This document shows, one piece after another, positions 6,154 to 7,021 of a stretch of 7,021 bases of DNA (positions are counted from its first letter, which is position 1; each line of letters opens with the position of its first letter). The stretch is from Acidimicrobiia bacterium (GTDB taxonomy: Bacteria > Actinomycetota > Acidimicrobiia > Acidimicrobiales > Ilumatobacteraceae). The translations under genes were made by a program, and so were the position numbers. The stretch lies in the NCBI GenBank assembly GCA_013821025.1, contig JACDHN010000142.1, positions 1 to 7,021 of the forward strand. The letters run 5' to 3'. Below the pieces are notes generated by a model, which worked only from the letters and a program-made list of their open reading frames with translations, made no database searches and was not told the origin of the DNA.

Positions 6154-6436
6154 CAGAGGAGGGCGGCTGTCGCGATGGCCGGAGAGATGATCGAGCGTGT
6201 GCTCGGAGCGGCCGCGCTCTCCGCCGACGCCGTACATGATCTGAACCCGTTCGGGCCGACGCGGCATGCTGCGTCGACGAACCAGTCGAACAGGCGACCC
6301 GGTTCGTCGGGACAGGCGGCGATCCACAGGGCCCGGGTTGTCCGGCTGAGGTGACGCAACCACGCGGGAGGGTAGTCGAGGTTGAAGTCGCCCCCCCATC
6401 CGCGCTGGCAGCGATGTCGGGCCGGGACTGGTCCAC
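6154..6436 (-). pseudogene. Frameshifted fragment of a GH15 glucoamylase/trehalase-like enzyme
   Basis: GH15 enzymes have an (alpha/alpha)6 barrel with a conserved GGxRNWDYRYxWLRDaSxT block, and actinobacterial members continue with ALWVAACPDEP and QIMYGVxGERxLxERTLDHL. Here the minus strand gives GGDFNLDYPPAWLRHLSRT, ALWIAACPDEPGRLFDWFVD (about 6395-6265), then after a frame change VQIMYGVGGERGRSEHTLDH and HRDSRPP (about 6253-6156). The catalytic-region WLRD has become WLRH and RNWDYRY has become FNLDYPP, so activity is not expected. The reading starts at GTG 6436 (encoding DQSRPDIAASADGG after the start) and leaves frame at a G7 run (plus-strand C7, 6391-6397). A second shift lies near 6255-6268. 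Each is equivalent to losing one base. The sequence is too short for a whole GH15 enzyme (about 600 residues); everything after the DSRP block is gone. The N-terminal 15 residues may derive from another part of the gene or from another gene. Confidence 0.7.
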
Positions 6437-6442
6437 GGTCCG

Positions 6443-6446
6443 CTCC
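6443..6446 (-). promoter_or_regulatory. Ribosome binding site and promoter of the decayed GH15 frame
   Basis: GGAG on the minus strand lies 6 bases before GTG 6436, an ideal Shine-Dalgarno spacing, which decides this as the old start. TATTCT (minus strand, 6485-6480) is a candidate -10 that directly abuts the operator. No convincing -35 was seen. Confidence 0.4.
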
Positions 6447-6464
6447 GTTTCTTCCTCGATTCGA

Positions 6465-6480
6465 TGTACTGACCGGTACA
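6465..6480. promoter_or_regulatory. Probable TetR-family operator (TGTAC-N6-GTACA)
   Basis: TGTACTGACCGGTACA has perfect 5-bp inverted arms around a 6-base centre, the size and dyad form of TetR-family operators. It lies 7 bases beyond the stop codon of the tetR gene and 29 bases before the GTG of the GH15 remnant, next to a candidate -10. It is therefore placed to repress the gene downstream of tetR rather than tetR itself. Binding by the adjacent TetR is inferred from position. Confidence 0.55.
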
Positions 6481-6487
6481 GAATACC

Positions 6488-7021
6488 TCAGGTGGTGAAG
6501 CTGGCGAAGCGCGCAAGAATCACATCGACGGCACGTCGCATCGGCTCGGCGTCGCGCCTCATCGTCGACAGAAGGTAGCCGCCCTGGATCGTCGCCATCG
6601 CCTCCCCGGCCAAGCGCCACGGGTCGGCGTCGGGGCGCAGCTCACCCCGCTCCTGGAGCGCCGCCAGGCCGGTCGCCAGCCCGTCCTCCCACTGTGAGAA
6701 GGCCCCCGCCGCGATCATGCGCAGTCGGTCGTCACGGTCCACCATCTCGGCGACCAGGGAACCGAGGGGACAGCCGCCACGAAAACCGCGGTCCTCATGG
6801 GCCCCGAGCATGGCCTCGAGCCAAACCTCGATCCCGCCCCAGGTGGCCACATCGAAGCGCCGCTGCTCGGCCAGCACGCGCTCCAGCTGGCGGCTCAGGA
6901 CGGCCGCCACAAGGTCCCTCTTGTTCGAGAAGTAGTGGTACATCTGGCTCTTGCCGGCGCCTGACTCGGCGAGCACCTGATCGAGGCTCGTGGCGTCCAC
7001 GCCCTGCAGGTGCATCAGCCC
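6488..7021 (-). CDS. TetR/AcrR-family regulator, LmrA/YxaF-like C-terminus (N-terminus outside the window)
   Basis: The frame is open to the window edge and continues beyond it (GLMHLQG...), so the first roughly 20 residues are missing. ATG 7015 is internal rather than the start, because helix 1 of the TetR domain would lie before it. The HTH is clear: GVDATSLDQVLAESGAGKSQ, then MYHYFSNKRDLVAAVL. The ligand-binding domain carries GFRGGCPLGSLVAEMVDRDD and ALQERGELRPDADP, features of the LmrA/YxaF-like C-terminal group, whose members often control efflux or detoxification genes. The ligand is unknown. The stop codon is TGA 6490-6488. The operator-like palindrome just downstream is a probable target. 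The remaining sequence looks intact, in contrast to its decayed downstream neighbour. Confidence 0.88.
   Translation of the reverse strand, partial: GLMHLQGVDATSLDQVLAESGAGKSQMYHYFSNKRDLVAAVLSRQLERVLAEQRRFDVATWGGIEVWLEAMLGAHEDRGFRGGCPLGSLVAEMVDRDDRLRMIAAGAFSQWEDGLATGLAALQERGELRPDADPWRLAGEAMATIQGGYLLSTMRRDAEPMRRAVDVILARFASFTT

Noticed and set aside
5953..6354. Arg-rich 133-codon plus-strand frame, possible DNA-binding peptide
   Set aside because: The Arg runs arise from repeated CGC/GCG steps, and its 3' half is antisense to the GH15 remnant.
5407..6516. 369-codon open frame on the minus strand
   Set aside because: Only its two ends match protein families, and they are different families (GH15 block and methyltransferase tail); the middle is Arg/Ser/Pro-rich and unassignable. 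It is an accident of GC-rich DNA over decayed genes.

Overview
The window is about two-thirds G+C. Its LuxR/MalT-type regulator, GH15 family trace, LmrA-like TetR regulator and frequent GTG starts point to a high-GC actinomycete (Actinomycetota; Acidimicrobiia is a guess, since no rRNA or other marker is present). No tRNA, rRNA, CRISPR array, insertion sequence or integrase was seen.

Layout. 1-179 is non-coding with several inverted repeats. 180-380 (-) is a possible small hypothetical gene whose stop lies in a perfect palindrome. 349-1314 (+) is the scar of a large LuxR-family regulator: the Walker A end and the C-terminal HTH survive, most of the ATPase and TPR region is gone, and two frame changes cancel out. 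A stem-loop follows at 1374-1401. 1525-1707 (+) is a 60-residue membrane peptide of the 'YLDPGTG' type, probably translated from a leaderless mRNA. It overlaps a 481-residue protein (1691-3136, +) that joins an N-terminal kinase-like region to a C-terminal SAM-dependent methyltransferase. Convergent to these, 3169-5355 (-) encodes a 728-residue membrane-anchored protein of the alkaline phosphatase/sulfatase superfamily with a threonine at the nucleophile position. 5407-6436 (-) is a decay zone: the C-terminal tail of a second methyltransferase, about 630 bases with nothing recognisable, then a frameshifted piece of a glycoside hydrolase family 15 (glucoamylase/trehalase-like) enzyme. That GH15 remnant keeps a good ribosome binding site and a clean TGTAC-N6-GTACA operator. 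6488-7021 (-) is a TetR/AcrR regulator with its N-terminus cut off by the window edge.

How they may work together. The three intact central genes (small membrane peptide, kinase-like/methyltransferase fusion, membrane phosphotransferase-like enzyme) look like a module for decorating a surface glycan or lipid: one membrane peptide, one cytosolic modifying enzyme and one enzyme acting outside the membrane. This is inference from domain types and proximity. It is the best candidate for an under-described system here. The flanks (LuxR scar, GH15 and methyltransferase scars) show a locus under reductive decay, with regulatory DNA outlasting the gene it served.
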